DNA of 26,562 bases from Kutzneria sp035492655 (GTDB lineage: Bacteria > Actinomycetota > Actinomycetes > Mycobacteriales > Pseudonocardiaceae): NCBI GenBank assembly GCA_035492655.1, contig DATJJB010000045.1, positions 1-26,562 of the forward strand, in the 5' to 3' direction. A program made the position numbers and the translations under genes. This document shows, piece after piece, positions 14,517-22,417 of this stretch (the stretch's first letter is position 1; the number at the start of each line of letters is the position of its first letter). The notes beneath the pieces are model-generated. The model did no database searches and was not told the origin of the DNA. It worked only from the letters and a program-made list of their open reading frames with translations.

Positions 14517-15002
14517 ATGCTGACGGCGGCGGACGTATGGGAGATTCTGGGGCTGCTGCGGGAATTCGAGGTCTGGATCGCGGGTGGGTGGGGCATCGAC
14601 GCGCTGCTCGGCGAGCAGACGCGGGAGCACCGCGACCTGGATCTGCTGCATCGGCGGGAGCAGGAGCCGGCGGTGGTGCGGAAGCTGACCGAGGCCGGGT
14701 TCGTCGAGACGCTGGACTGGCGGCCGGTGCGGTTCGTGATGGCCAACGAGCGGCAGGAGATCGACCTGCATCCGCTGAGGTTCGCGGCGGACGGGTCGGC
14801 GGTGCAGGAGTCGTTGGAGGCGGACAAGCCGTTCCGGTACCCGGCGGAATGCTTCGTCACGGGCACGATCGGCGGCGTCACGGTGCCATGCCTGTCGGCG
14901 GAGCAGCAGGTGTATTTCCATCAGGGGTACGAGCCGGCGGAGCGGGACCGGCAGGACATGGCGAGGCTGCGCCAGGCATTCGGCATCGCGACGCACTTCT
15001 GA
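14517..15002 (+). CDS. Aminoglycoside/lincosamide nucleotidyltransferase-like protein
   Basis: This 161-residue protein carries the minimal nucleotidyltransferase signature. GGWGIDALLG is followed by EHRDLDLL, giving the D-x-D metal ligands, and by a later acidic residue in QEIDLHPL. This matches the family that includes LinB- and ANT(2'')-type resistance enzymes, which adenylylate antibiotic hydroxyls. The C-terminal helical part (LSAEQQVYFHQGYEPAERDRQDMARL) also fits. Many chromosomal actinomycete members have no proven drug target, so resistance is only a possibility. It follows the Cys-rich hypothetical by seven bases. Confidence 0.8.
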   Translation: MLTAADVWEILGLLREFEVWIAGGWGIDALLGEQTREHRDLDLLHRREQEPAVVRKLTEAGFVETLDWRPVRFVMANERQEIDLHPLRFAADGSAVQESLEADKPFRYPAECFVTGTIGGVTVPCLSAEQQVYFHQGYEPAERDRQDMARLRQAFGIATHF

Positions 15003-15041
15003 CCCGACGGTCGGCCCTGGTCGGCGGCCGGCCGAGGGATC

Positions 15042-15047
15042 TACGGT
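15042..15047 (+). promoter_or_regulatory. -10 box for a leaderless XRE-type gene
   Basis: TACGGT lies six bases before ATG 15054, so transcription would start at or near the start codon. No ribosome binding site precedes that ATG, which agrees with a leaderless message. Confidence 0.45.
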
Positions 15048-15053
15048 CGGCGG

Positions 15054-15968
15054 ATGGACCACCAGCTGGCCGCCGCGCTGGAGTCGGGGTCGTTCGCGCA
15101 CGGGCTGCGGACGGCGATCAGGATGCGCGGCCTGACGTTGGAGCAGGTGCAGCACGAGCTGGCCGACCGGGGAGTGGTCGTCAGCTCGGTGACGCTGTCC
15201 TACTGGAGCCGCGGCCGCAGCCAGCCCGAGCGGGCGGAGTCGATCAAGGCGGTGAAGCTGCTCGAAGGGATCCTCGACACGCCAACGGGATCGCTGACAG
15301 CGCTGCTGGCCCCGCCGAGGCCGAGAGGTCCGCGCCGTGCACATGTGCCGGTGAGCATCGACCGCCAACGGCTGTGGGACGAGGCGCACCGGCTCGATCG
15401 CGTGATGGCCCGGTTGGGCACGCAGGATGAAGAACGGCTGTGCCTGCTGTCGGTGCACGATCGGTTCCAACTGGACGAGCGACGCCGACCGGTCCGGCTG
15501 ACCATCACGGAAGTCCTTCGCGCGCAACGGGATCGGGTCGACCGCGCAGTGGTGATCTTCCAGGGGCGGGAGCTGGGCCGGACGCCGAAGCTGACGGTGG
15601 TGCGCGGCGGCTGGCCCGGTCGGGTGCGCACGGACGAGGGCGCGGGCTTCCTGGTGGCCGAGGTGATGCTGGACCGCATCATCGACAGCGGCGAAACGGC
15701 GGTCATCGAATGCGCGCTCAGCTACGGACAGGCCGAGCCGATGACCGACTACGACCGCCGGCTGCCCTACGCGACCCGCGGTTATCTGCTGGAGATTGAA
15801 TTCCACCCGACGGCCATGCCGGTGCGGTGTCACGCGACGACGAGGCCGACCATCGCGCACGCCCGACGCGACGTCCACGAGCTCTCGCTGGGCGGCGCAC
15901 CCCACGCCCACCTGGCGTTGTTCGACGTCTCCCCGGGCATCCACGGCCTGCGTTGGGAATGGGACTAA
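15054..15968 (+). CDS. XRE-like helix-turn-helix regulator with C-terminal effector domain
   Basis: This 304-residue protein has an N-terminal helix-turn-helix at about residues 14-60 (HGLRTAIRMRGLTLEQVQHEL, then SSVTLSYWSRGRSQPER), similar to the Cro/XRE fold. A long C-terminal region of about 200 residues (VSIDRQRLWDEAHRLDRVM onward), rich in beta-strand patterns and charged residues, has no motif I recognise and may sense a ligand. The ATG has a TANNNT box six bases upstream and no ribosome site. It is monocistronic, with a 52-base gap on the left and its own promoter. No operator can be assigned, and control of the biosynthetic cluster 2 kb away is possible but unsupported. Confidence 0.75.
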   Translation: MDHQLAAALESGSFAHGLRTAIRMRGLTLEQVQHELADRGVVVSSVTLSYWSRGRSQPERAESIKAVKLLEGILDTPTGSLTALLAPPRPRGPRRAHVPVSIDRQRLWDEAHRLDRVMARLGTQDEERLCLLSVHDRFQLDERRRPVRLTITEVLRAQRDRVDRAVVIFQGRELGRTPKLTVVRGGWPGRVRTDEGAGFLVAEVMLDRIIDSGETAVIECALSYGQAEPMTDYDRRLPYATRGYLLEIEFHPTAMPVRCHATTRPTIAHARRDVHELSLGGAPHAHLALFDVSPGIHGLRWEWD

Positions 15969-16102
15969 CAGTTTCGAACAGAGTTCAGCAGTCCCCGAAA
16001 CACAGTTTCCCGCAATGCGGGAGGCTCGCTTGTCCCGATTCGATTCACCGCTTTACCGTCCGTGTCCCCTGCAATTTCTCCTCGGACGGAGAGTTCCCTG
16101 CC

Positions 16103-16834
16103 ATGCGCGTAACGCTGACAGCGTTAGTTATCGGCGCGTCCCTGCTCGCGCCGGCCCAGGCCGCGCCGATGGGCGCGGCCGCCGGCCATCTCGACGGCGG
16201 TGCCGATACTTCTGGGGCAGCCACCCGCACCAACGACCACTGGAGCGGCTACTCCGCCCACTCCGGTGACTACACGACCGTCTCCGCCAGCTGGACGGAG
16301 CCGACGGTCGACTGCCGCACCGGCGGCGAGGTGGTGTTCTGGGTCGGCCTGGACGGCGACGGCAACGACAACGTGGAGCAGACCGGCACCCATGTGTTGT
16401 GCCGCAACGGGAAGGCCATCCACACCGGCTGGTGGGAGACCTACCCCTGCTACAACATCATCGACTACGACCACGTCGTCCGACCCGGCGACAAGATCAG
16501 CTCCACGGTCACCGACAACGGCAACGGCACGTACCGGCTCTCCCTGCGTGACGAGACCCAGGGCTGGACCGAGCAGCCGAACAAGCGGGCCTGCTCGGGC
16601 GCCGGCGACGTGTCGGCCGAGGTGATCACCGAGACGCCGATCTACGCCAACGGCCCGTCGCCGCTGGCCGACTTCGGCACCGTGACGTACACCGACGTCA
16701 GCATCAACGGCCGGCCGCTGTCCAACGCCAACCCGCAGGCGATCACCATGGCCCGGCACGGCCGCACCATCGACACCACCTCGGCGATCAGCGGCGGCAC
16801 CCGGTTCAGCAACACCTGGCTGGCGACCAACTGA
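16103..16834 (+). CDS. Secreted eqolisin-like (peptidase family G1) protein
   Basis: This 243-residue precursor has a short signal peptide ending near residue 20 (LAPAQA). The mature part begins with SGAATRTNDHWSGYSAHS and continues as a beta-sandwich with WTEPTVDC, VFWVGLDGDG and VEQTGTHVLC. The catalytic Gln93 of VEQTGT and Glu173 of SAEVITETP occupy the positions of the Gln-Glu dyad of eqolisins. Fungal eqolisins are acid-active endopeptidases, and bacterial homologues of this size are common in actinomycetes. Four or more cysteines suggest disulfides. It has its own upstream stretch with GGACGGAGAG near the start and two hairpins downstream, so it is probably a single-gene unit. It is unlikely to belong to the biosynthetic cluster. 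Confidence 0.88.
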   Translation: MRVTLTALVIGASLLAPAQAAPMGAAAGHLDGGADTSGAATRTNDHWSGYSAHSGDYTTVSASWTEPTVDCRTGGEVVFWVGLDGDGNDNVEQTGTHVLCRNGKAIHTGWWETYPCYNIIDYDHVVRPGDKISSTVTDNGNGTYRLSLRDETQGWTEQPNKRACSGAGDVSAEVITETPIYANGPSPLADFGTVTYTDVSINGRPLSNANPQAITMARHGRTIDTTSAISGGTRFSNTWLATN

Positions 16835-16835
16835 T

Positions 16836-16858
16836 GTCAGGAAGGGGTCCTTCCTGAC
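16836..16858 (+). terminator. Hairpin terminator after the G1 protease gene
   Basis: Arms GTCAGGAAGG and CCTTCCTGAC (10 bp, loop GGT) begin two bases after the stop codon. There is no T tract, which is common for GC-rich actinomycete terminators. The TGTCAGG/CCTGAC element recurs in the operators at 18772-18822. Confidence 0.7.
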
Positions 16859-16890
16859 GATCAACGCGAGGGAACGTCCCTTGATCTTGG

Positions 16891-16915
16891 CCGGGGCGGC
16901 GGGTCGCCGCCCCGG
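16891..16915 (+). terminator. Second GC-rich hairpin before the FUSC gene
   Basis: A perfect 11-bp stem (CCGGGGCGGCG with CGCCGCCCCGG, loop GGT) ends five bases before the -10 box of the next gene. It probably reinforces termination and insulates the FUSC promoter. Confidence 0.6.
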
Positions 16916-16920
16916 CCCGC

Positions 16921-16926
16921 TAGATT
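16921..16926 (+). promoter_or_regulatory. -10 box for the leaderless FUSC gene
   Basis: TAGATT lies seven bases upstream of GTG 16934. No ribosome binding site is present between them, which fits a leaderless transcript. Confidence 0.5.
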
Positions 16927-16933
16927 TCGCCAC

Positions 16934-18763
16934 GTGAAGGCACTGGCGCAGGGCGCGGGCATGCTCGTGGTGATCGTCGTGGTGGTGGGCAGCGCGGCCG
17001 GTGTCGGCGCGGGGCTGGGCCTGGGCAACGTGACGATCCTGGCCGGACTGACGGCGCTGTTCTGTTTCATCGCGGCCAACGGCGGCCCGCTGCGCGCGGA
17101 CCTGAAGCTGCTGGCGGCGTTCGCCCCGGCGGTGATCATCGGCGGCGCGCTGCCGAGGCTGCTGGGCCAGCTGTCGCCCATCGCGGCGATCGCGGCGCTG
17201 GTGGTCATCGTGTTCATCGCGGCCCTGCTGCCGGTGTTCGGCACCCGCTTCGTGACGGTCGGCCTCGGCCTGGGCATGGCCTCGGTCTTCGGTTACGGCT
17301 ATCAGCTCACCGGCGGCGAGAACCGGTGGCAGATCGTGGCGGCGCCGGCGATCGCGGTCGGCGTGGTGATCATCCTCCGCACGCTGATGGGCGCCCGCGA
17401 CCCCGACAAGCCGACCCGCGTGGCGCTGGCGGGTGCCCTGCAAGGCGTCAGCGGTGCACAGGAACGCGCGGCCCGGGTGTGGCTGGCCGACCGTCCCCGC
17501 GTCTGGCAGTCCCGGGTTCTCGGCGCGGGGGCACGGTTCTCCGCGACCATGACCGTCCTCAAAGGACGCCAGAAAGCGCTGCCCCAAGACCAGGCCGAAG
17601 CGCTGGGCGAAGTGCTCGAAGCGGCCGAACAACAAATGTCGATCCTGGCCGAGGCGGTCAGGGCCAAGTCCACCCCGGACGATCTGCCTGCGGTGGAACG
17701 CCTGTCCCCCAAGGTGAAGCTCCCCGGCGCGACCGAGCACATGGTGGACGGCCTGTGGCGGCTGATCGACACCGTGCACGACGCCGTGACGACCCGCGAT
17801 CGGTCCACGTCGACCTTTCCCCGCTACTTCATCGAACAGGCCCTACGCCGCGAGGTGGCCGGCATGTTCTCGTGGCGAAGTGCCCAGCTGCGGCACGCGA
17901 TCCGCTGTGCCCTTGGCATGGCGATCGCACTGACCATCGCCGCGTTCCGACCGGGCGACCCGCTGACCGTCTCGTTCCTGGTGACCACGTTCGCGATCAT
18001 GCAGCCGGAGTGGCGGGACACGCTGACCAAGGCGTGGCAACGGGTCGGCGGCGCGCTGGCCGGCGCGGCGGTGCTGGCGCTGGTGCTGTGGCTGCTGCCG
18101 CAGTCGGCGCTGATGCCGGTCGCCCTGGTGGCACTGCTCGTCGGCTTCCCGTTCATGCAGACGCAGCCCATGTTGTTCAACGGCTGCATGGTTTTCCTGA
18201 GCGTCGGTCTGAACGCGACCAGCCGGCACCTCGACCCGGTGAGCACGCTGATCGAGTACGTGCTGCTGATGGCCGGCGCGGTGGCGATCGGCCTGCTCTT
18301 CGGCTTCCTCGCCGTGCCGGGCGTGGCGCGCCCTCCGCTGAGCGCACGCTTTGCCGACGCCACAACCGAACTCCAACGCCTGCTGCGCATGGTGTCGGGC
18401 CTGCTGCGCGGCGACGAGCTCCTCGGCCGCACGGTCGGCGTCCGTTTCCGTGACGCCGCAAGGGCACACCAGAACCTGGTCGCCCCGGAGCCGGGCAGCA
18501 AGGCGCCGGCGGCCGATCAACAGGAGGCGCTGGAAGAGGCCGGCGATGGCCTGCGCGGGCTCGCGGCCTCGTCGCTGGCGCTGTTCCGGCTGGGCAACAC
18601 CGCCCCGGCGCTGGCCGACTTCACCGCCGAGGCGGCGCGGGCGCTCACGGACGGCGAAGTCCCGGAGCCACCGCCTGGGTTGGACGACGAGCAGCAGCTG
18701 ATCGCCGACGTCGTGGTGGCCGACCTGCTCCGCGTGCAGCACGCCCGCCCCCGGCTCGGCTGA
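16934..18763 (+). CDS. FUSC-family (YccS/aromatic-acid exporter-like) membrane protein
   Basis: This 609-residue protein has two membrane halves. Residues about 5-155 hold a cluster of hydrophobic helices (AGMLVVIVVVVGSAAGVGAG, AAIAALVVIVFIAALLPVFG and others), followed by a soluble helical domain of about 170 residues. A second helix cluster runs from about residue 325 (LRHAIRCALGMAIALTIAAF) to 465, and then comes a long cytoplasmic tail. The sequence FMQTQPMLF and the motif around QPEWRDTLTKAWQRVGGALAG are typical of the fusaric acid resistance/FUSC superfamily, which exports aromatic acids or drugs. It starts at a GTG with a -10 box seven bases upstream. The substrate is unknown. It is not coupled to the cluster, though export of a product cannot be excluded. 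Confidence 0.85.
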   Translation: MKALAQGAGMLVVIVVVVGSAAGVGAGLGLGNVTILAGLTALFCFIAANGGPLRADLKLLAAFAPAVIIGGALPRLLGQLSPIAAIAALVVIVFIAALLPVFGTRFVTVGLGLGMASVFGYGYQLTGGENRWQIVAAPAIAVGVVIILRTLMGARDPDKPTRVALAGALQGVSGAQERAARVWLADRPRVWQSRVLGAGARFSATMTVLKGRQKALPQDQAEALGEVLEAAEQQMSILAEAVRAKSTPDDLPAVERLSPKVKLPGATEHMVDGLWRLIDTVHDAVTTRDRSTSTFPRYFIEQALRREVAGMFSWRSAQLRHAIRCALGMAIALTIAAFRPGDPLTVSFLVTTFAIMQPEWRDTLTKAWQRVGGALAGAAVLALVLWLLPQSALMPVALVALLVGFPFMQTQPMLFNGCMVFLSVGLNATSRHLDPVSTLIEYVLLMAGAVAIGLLFGFLAVPGVARPPLSARFADATTELQRLLRMVSGLLRGDELLGRTVGVRFRDAARAHQNLVAPEPGSKAPAADQQEALEEAGDGLRGLAASSLALFRLGNTAPALADFTAEAARALTDGEVPEPPPGLDDEQQLIADVVVADLLRVQHARPRLG

Positions 18764-18771
18764 GAAAAATT

Positions 18772-18790
18772 TGTCAGGCCCCTCCTGACA
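18772..18790. promoter_or_regulatory. Operator copy 1 (TGTCAGG-N5-CCTGACA)
   Basis: A perfect 7-bp inverted repeat, spacer CCCCT, lies in the -35 region of the following zinc-finger gene. The same arms recur 32 bases downstream, about three DNA turns, so a repressor could bind both copies on one face. It might alternatively end the FUSC transcript as a hairpin. Confidence 0.6.
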
Positions 18791-18798
18791 GCTTGTGC

Positions 18799-18804
18799 TA
18801 GCGT
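18799..18804 (+). promoter_or_regulatory. -10 box of the ClpX-zinc-finger gene
   Basis: TAGCGT lies between the two operator copies and touches the second. TTGTCA at 18771 is the only -35-like hexamer, but its spacing of 22 bases is long. Confidence 0.4.
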
Positions 18805-18822
18805 GTCAGGCACAACCTGACA
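18804..18822. promoter_or_regulatory. Operator copy 2 (TGTCAGG-N5-CCTGACA)
   Basis: The arms are the same as copy 1, with spacer CACAA. It lies between the -10 box and the GGAGGGG ribosome site, where a bound protein would block transcription. Identical arms with different spacers mean that the arms are what is conserved. Confidence 0.65.
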
Positions 18823-18837
18823 CGGAGGGGTCACCCC

Positions 18838-19194
18838 ATGCTGAGCTGTTCCTTCTGCACCAAGAGCGAGGACCAGGTCGAGAAGCTGGTCGCCGGCCCG
18901 GGCGTCTACATCTGCGACAAGTGCGTCGAGCTGTGCGCGAAGATCATCGCCCACGAGAAGTCGCCCGGCCGCGTGCCGGAGTGGGCCGAGATGTCCGACG
19001 ACCAGATGCTCGACAAGCTGCCCCGCATCGCCGGCACCATGGCCCAGGTCGAAGCCGGCCTGGACGACTGGGTCGGCGAGCTGCGCCGCCGCGGTGTCAC
19101 CTGGGTCCGCATCGGCGAGAAGCTGAGCATGACCAGGCAGTCGGCCTGGGAGCGGTTCAAGCCGGCCGCCGAGTCACCCGAGGATGGGGCCTAG
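18838..19194 (+). CDS. ClpX-type C4 zinc-finger protein with HTH-like C-terminus
   Basis: This 118-residue protein starts at ATG 18838 with GGAGGGG upstream. Residues 1-40 copy the N-terminal zinc-binding domain of ClpX (CSFCTKSEDQVEKLVAGPGVYICDKC and so on; four Cys in two CxxC pairs). The AAA+ ATPase part is absent. Residues about 75-110 (DDWVGELRRRGVTWVRIGEKLSMTRQSAWERF) look like a helix-turn-helix. Small proteins of this plan are known in actinomycetes, and their role is not well defined. The two inverted repeats over its own promoter suggest an autoregulated DNA-binding protein. It could also feed partners to ClpP-type machinery; this is inference. Its 3' end overlaps the convergent Thr-rich gene by 21 bases. 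Confidence 0.85.
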   Translation: MLSCSFCTKSEDQVEKLVAGPGVYICDKCVELCAKIIAHEKSPGRVPEWAEMSDDQMLDKLPRIAGTMAQVEAGLDDWVGELRRRGVTWVRIGEKLSMTRQSAWERFKPAAESPEDGA

Positions 19195-19656
19195 GATCCC
19201 GCCGTCGCCGGTCGTCGTCGTGGTGCTGGGCGGCGTGGTCGTGGTCGGCCGGGTCGGCTTCGGCGGCTTGGTCGTCTTCGTCGGCCGACTGGTCGTCGTC
19301 GACGTGGTCGTGGTGGTTGTAGTGGTCGTCGTCGAGGCCGAGGTGGTCGACGACGTCGTCCGCGGCGGCCGGCTGCTGGTGTGGGTCACCGGCACCGGCA
19401 CCACCGGATCGGGGCCGGCCGTGCTGGTCCGCGCCGGCGCCTGCTGCCCCTGGAAGTCGGCCGTCATCGGCTGCGGCATCTTCACGAACGCCATGCCCAG
19501 CACCACGCCGGCGACCGCGGACACCACAAGCGCGGTGCTCGCGCTCATCACGCGGTCGAACGGGGTACTCGCAGCCCGGTCCACTCTCGGCGCCCTTTCG
19601 ATGATGTCGTCGTCAGCACTGGGTACGCAGCCGACCACGCAGCGGTTCAGCCCCAT
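19174..19656 (-). CDS. Membrane-anchored Thr/Pro-rich protein
   Basis: This 160-residue protein has about 38 cytoplasmic N-terminal residues, one transmembrane helix (STALVVSAVAGVVLGMAFV) and an extracellular low-complexity tail dominated by Thr, Ser and Pro (runs of up to ten Thr, then TRPTTTTPP). It ends in GDGGILGPILG. Such tails are often O-glycosylated cell-surface stalks in actinomycetes. The opposite strand of the tail gives a Val/Gly-rich shadow frame that should be ignored. There is no strong ribosome site before ATG 19656. It is divergent from the hydrolase gene, with 32 bases between starts, and convergent with the zinc-finger gene. Confidence 0.7.
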   Translation of the reverse strand: MGLNRCVVGCVPSADDDIIERAPRVDRAASTPFDRVMSASTALVVSAVAGVVLGMAFVKMPQPMTADFQGQQAPARTSTAGPDPVVPVPVTHTSSRPPRTTSSTTSASTTTTTTTTTTSTTTSRPTKTTKPPKPTRPTTTTPPSTTTTTGDGGILGPILG

Positions 19657-19658
19657 CG

Positions 19659-19670
19659 GGAACCGGTTCC
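19659..19670. promoter_or_regulatory. Perfect palindrome GGAACCGGTTCC between divergent starts
   Basis: A 12-bp perfect palindrome fills the middle of the 32-base gap between the Thr-rich gene and the hydrolase gene. It directly precedes the TAGCCT -10 box, so a bound regulator could affect both genes. No regulator gene adjoins it. Confidence 0.4.
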
Positions 19671-19675
19671 AGGGC

Positions 19676-19681
19676 TAGCCT
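19676..19681 (+). promoter_or_regulatory. -10 box for the leaderless hydrolase gene
   Basis: TAGCCT lies seven bases before ATG 19689 with no ribosome site between, as expected for a leaderless message. Confidence 0.5.
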
Positions 19682-19688
19682 GGTCGCC

Positions 19689-20450
19689 ATGGGGCGGCTG
19701 ATGGTCGACGGCGGGGAAATCCAGTACGAGATCGCGGGCGCGGGCAGTCCGGTGGTGCTGCTGCACGGCGGGGTCCTGAGCTCGCGGATGTGGGACCGCG
19801 AATTCGGCTTGCTAACGGATGAGCACACGGTCATCCGTTACGACGCCCGCAACCACGGGCAGTCCACCACGGCCACCGGTCCGTTCGCCCACTACGACGA
19901 CCTGCGATTGCTGCTGGACGGCCTCGGCATCGAGCGAGCCAGCCTGGTCGGCCTGTCGCAGGGCTCGCGAACGTCCGTCGACTTCGCCCTGACCTGGCCC
20001 GAGCGGGTCGAGCGCCTGCTGCTGGCCTCGCCAGGGGTCAGCGGCATGACGTTCCACGACCCGTTCGTCCTCGACCAGCTGGAGCACATGCAGGGCGCGA
20101 CCGACCTCGACGGCGTCGTGACGCCGCTGATGCGGATGTGGGTGGACGGCCCGCTGCGCACGCCCGAGCAGGTGGACCCCACGGTCCGGGCACTCTGCCA
20201 GCAGATGATGACCGACACCATGTCCCGGCACGCCAAGGGCTGGGCGATTCCGGCGGTCGAGGTCGGCGCGGACGACCGGCTGGCCGAGCTGGCCGTGCCG
20301 ACCACGGTGGTGCTGGGCGACCTCGACTCCACCGATATCGTTGACGTGGCGGCACGCATCGGCGACCCGGTGACGGTCGAGAACGCCGGACACATCGTCA
20401 ACCTGGAGCAGCCCGAGCGCTTCGCGGAGATCCTGCTCAAATCCGTCTGA
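19689..20450 (+). CDS. Alpha/beta-hydrolase fold protein
   Basis: This 253-residue protein has the full catalytic layout of the fold. The oxyanion segment is LLHGG (24-28), the nucleophile elbow is GLSQGS with Ser90, an acid is probable in GDLDSTDIV (about 214-218), and the catalytic histidine lies in NAGHIVNLEQP (about 237). The extra YDARNHGQS segment after the second strand is typical of haloperoxidase/esterase-like and ring-cleavage-product hydrolases. There is no signal peptide, so it is cytoplasmic. The substrate cannot be predicted. It appears monocistronic and leaderless. Confidence 0.88.
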   Translation: MGRLMVDGGEIQYEIAGAGSPVVLLHGGVLSSRMWDREFGLLTDEHTVIRYDARNHGQSTTATGPFAHYDDLRLLLDGLGIERASLVGLSQGSRTSVDFALTWPERVERLLLASPGVSGMTFHDPFVLDQLEHMQGATDLDGVVTPLMRMWVDGPLRTPEQVDPTVRALCQQMMTDTMSRHAKGWAIPAVEVGADDRLAELAVPTTVVLGDLDSTDIVDVAARIGDPVTVENAGHIVNLEQPERFAEILLKSV

Positions 20451-20571
20451 AGTGGACGGTGACCGTGACCCTTCACCGATTTGTCGCAGCGTGACCGGCC
20501 CCCAAGCCTGGCCAGCACGGCGCGGGAACGAGTAGAACATGGGGATCTATTCCGTAGCGGAAGGGATCGCC

Positions 20572-22416
20572 ATGCGACTACGCCGCAGCGTCAGCTCGGT
20601 TCTGTCGGTAGGACTCATGGCCGGCGTCACCCTCGTGGCCGGCGCGGCGCCCGGTTCGGCGCGGCCCGCCCCGGCCAAGCATCCCGTGGCGCAGGGCTTC
20701 TTCGGCGCGGTCGTCTCGGACACGCCGGAGTCGACACAGGCCGGCATCGACGTGCTGCGCCGGGGCGGCACGGCCGCCGACGCCGCGGTCGCGGTGGCCG
20801 CCACGCTCGGCGTCACCGATCCGTACGTGGCCGGCATCGGCGGCGGCGGATTCCTGGTGTACTACGACGCCCGCACCCATCAAGTGTCCACAATAGACGG
20901 ACGCGAGACCACGCCGGCGGCCGACGGCGAGACCATGTTCCTCGACCCGGCAACCGGCAAGCCCTACGCCTTCCCGACCGCCGTGACCAGCGGCCTGTCC
21001 GTCGGCGTGCCGGGCAACCTGGCCACCTGGCAGCGGGCGCTGCAGCGCTGGGGCCGGTTCAGCCTGGCCGACAACCTGCGGCCGGCCGAGGAAGTGGCCG
21101 ACCGCGGCTTTGTCGTCGACGACACGTTCCGCGAGCTGACCAGGGAAAACGCTTCCCGGTTCGCCCAGTTCTCGTCCTCGGCGGCCCAGTACCTGCCGGG
21201 CGGGCAGCTGCCGGTGGTCGGTTCCACCATGCGTAACAAGGATCTGGCCGACACTTACCGCGAGATCGGCCGCAAGGGCATCGGGGCGCTGTACGGCGGC
21301 TCGGTCGGGCGTGACCTCGTCAACGCCGTGCAGAACCTGCCGCTGGCGCCGGGCTCGACGCTCAAGCCCATCCCCGGCCCGATGCAGCTGTCCGACCTGA
21401 CCGCGTACAAGGCGCTGGACACGGCCCCGACGCACGTCAACTACCGCGGCTACGACGTGTACGGCATGGCCCCGTCGTCCAGCGGCGGCATCACGGTCGG
21501 CGAGTCGTTGAACATCCTGCAGAACTTCGACCTGAAGAACATGGACCGGGTCCAAGCGCTGCACCACTACCTGGAGGCGACGCGACTGGCCTTCGCCGAC
21601 CGCGGCCGCTACATCGGCGACTCGCGCTACGTGAACGTGCCGCAGCAGCAGCTGCTGTCACCGCAGTTCGCGGCCAGCCGGGCCTGCCTGATCGACCCGA
21701 CCAAGGCCGGCGTCAGCCCGGTCGCGCCGGGCAACCCGGCCTCGCCGACCCCGTGCGCCACCGGCACCGCCGCGTCGGCCGGCGACGACGAGAACCACAC
21801 CAACCACTTCGTGGTCTCCGACGCGTACGGCAACGTGGTGTCCTACACCAACACCATCGAGGAGCTTGGCGGCAGCGCGATCGTCGTGCCCGGGCGGGGT
21901 TTCCTGCTCAACAACGAGCTGACCGACTTCAACTTCGCGCCGACGCAGGGCACCGCGCCCGACCCGAACCTGCCGGCGGCGGGCAAGCGGCCACGCTCCA
22001 GCATGTCGCCGACGATCGTGTTGCAGCACGGCAAGCCGTTCCTGGCGGTCGGCTCGCCCGGCGGCTCCACGATCATCACCACCGTGCTGCAGATCCTGCT
22101 CAACCGGATCGACTTCGGCATGAACCTGGAGGACGCCATCGCGGCGCCGCGGGCGACGCAGCGCAACTCGGCGACGTCGACGGCGGAACCGGCGTTCATC
22201 GCGCTGCCGACCACGGCCGGTTTGCAGGCGCTGGGCCAGAAGTTCGCGATCAGCGACACGTCGCCGCTGGATCCGACGATCAAGATCGCGCCGACCATCG
22301 GCGTGGCCTCCGGCATCGAGTTCCGGCCGGGCGGTCGGGTCATCGCGGCCGGCGAGCCGTCACGCCGTGGCGGAAGTGCCGCCGCGGTGGTGTTCCCGAC
22401 GTGCTACTGTGATTGA
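20572..22416 (+). CDS. ggt: Secreted gamma-glutamyltransferase
   Basis: This 614-residue precursor starts at ATG 20572, where AAGGGA precedes it and a signal peptide follows (MRLRRS, then a hydrophobic stretch ending near AGAAPGSA). An upstream in-frame ATG at 20539 would spoil the signal. It has the family features. AVVSDTPESTQAGIDVLRRGGTAADAAVA starts the large subunit. The autocleavage/catalytic threonine is Thr410 in ENHTNHF (the E. coli enzyme has TTHYS). FLLNNELTDF, RPRSSMSPTI and GSPGGSTIITT follow in the small subunit. It should act outside the membrane on glutathione or gamma-glutamyl peptides. The stop is one base before the attenuator leader peptide, so readthrough into the synthetase gene is possible. 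Confidence 0.94.
   Translation: MRLRRSVSSVLSVGLMAGVTLVAGAAPGSARPAPAKHPVAQGFFGAVVSDTPESTQAGIDVLRRGGTAADAAVAVAATLGVTDPYVAGIGGGGFLVYYDARTHQVSTIDGRETTPAADGETMFLDPATGKPYAFPTAVTSGLSVGVPGNLATWQRALQRWGRFSLADNLRPAEEVADRGFVVDDTFRELTRENASRFAQFSSSAAQYLPGGQLPVVGSTMRNKDLADTYREIGRKGIGALYGGSVGRDLVNAVQNLPLAPGSTLKPIPGPMQLSDLTAYKALDTAPTHVNYRGYDVYGMAPSSSGGITVGESLNILQNFDLKNMDRVQALHHYLEATRLAFADRGRYIGDSRYVNVPQQQLLSPQFAASRACLIDPTKAGVSPVAPGNPASPTPCATGTAASAGDDENHTNHFVVSDAYGNVVSYTNTIEELGGSAIVVPGRGFLLNNELTDFNFAPTQGTAPDPNLPAAGKRPRSSMSPTIVLQHGKPFLAVGSPGGSTIITTVLQILLNRIDFGMNLEDAIAAPRATQRNSATSTAEPAFIALPTTAGLQALGQKFAISDTSPLDPTIKIAPTIGVASGIEFRPGGRVIAAGEPSRRGGSAAAVVFPTCYCD
22405..22410 (+). promoter_or_regulatory. -10 box of the Thr attenuator transcript
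   Basis: TACTGT lies inside the last codons of the gamma-glutamyltransferase gene, seven bases before the leader-peptide ATG at 22418. The leader message would start at its own ATG. No clear -35 is seen. Confidence 0.5.
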
Positions 22417-22417
22417 C

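Noticed and set aside
14517..15002. Self-resistance gene of the biosynthetic cluster
   Set aside because: The nucleotidyltransferase-like gene is outside the coupled operon, beyond a gene-poor gap and a remnant, and nothing shows that it acts on the product.
19184..19678. Val/Gly-rich plus-strand frame
   Set aside because: It is the antisense of the Thr-codon runs in the minus-strand membrane protein, which has a sensible transmembrane helix and Thr/Pro stalk.
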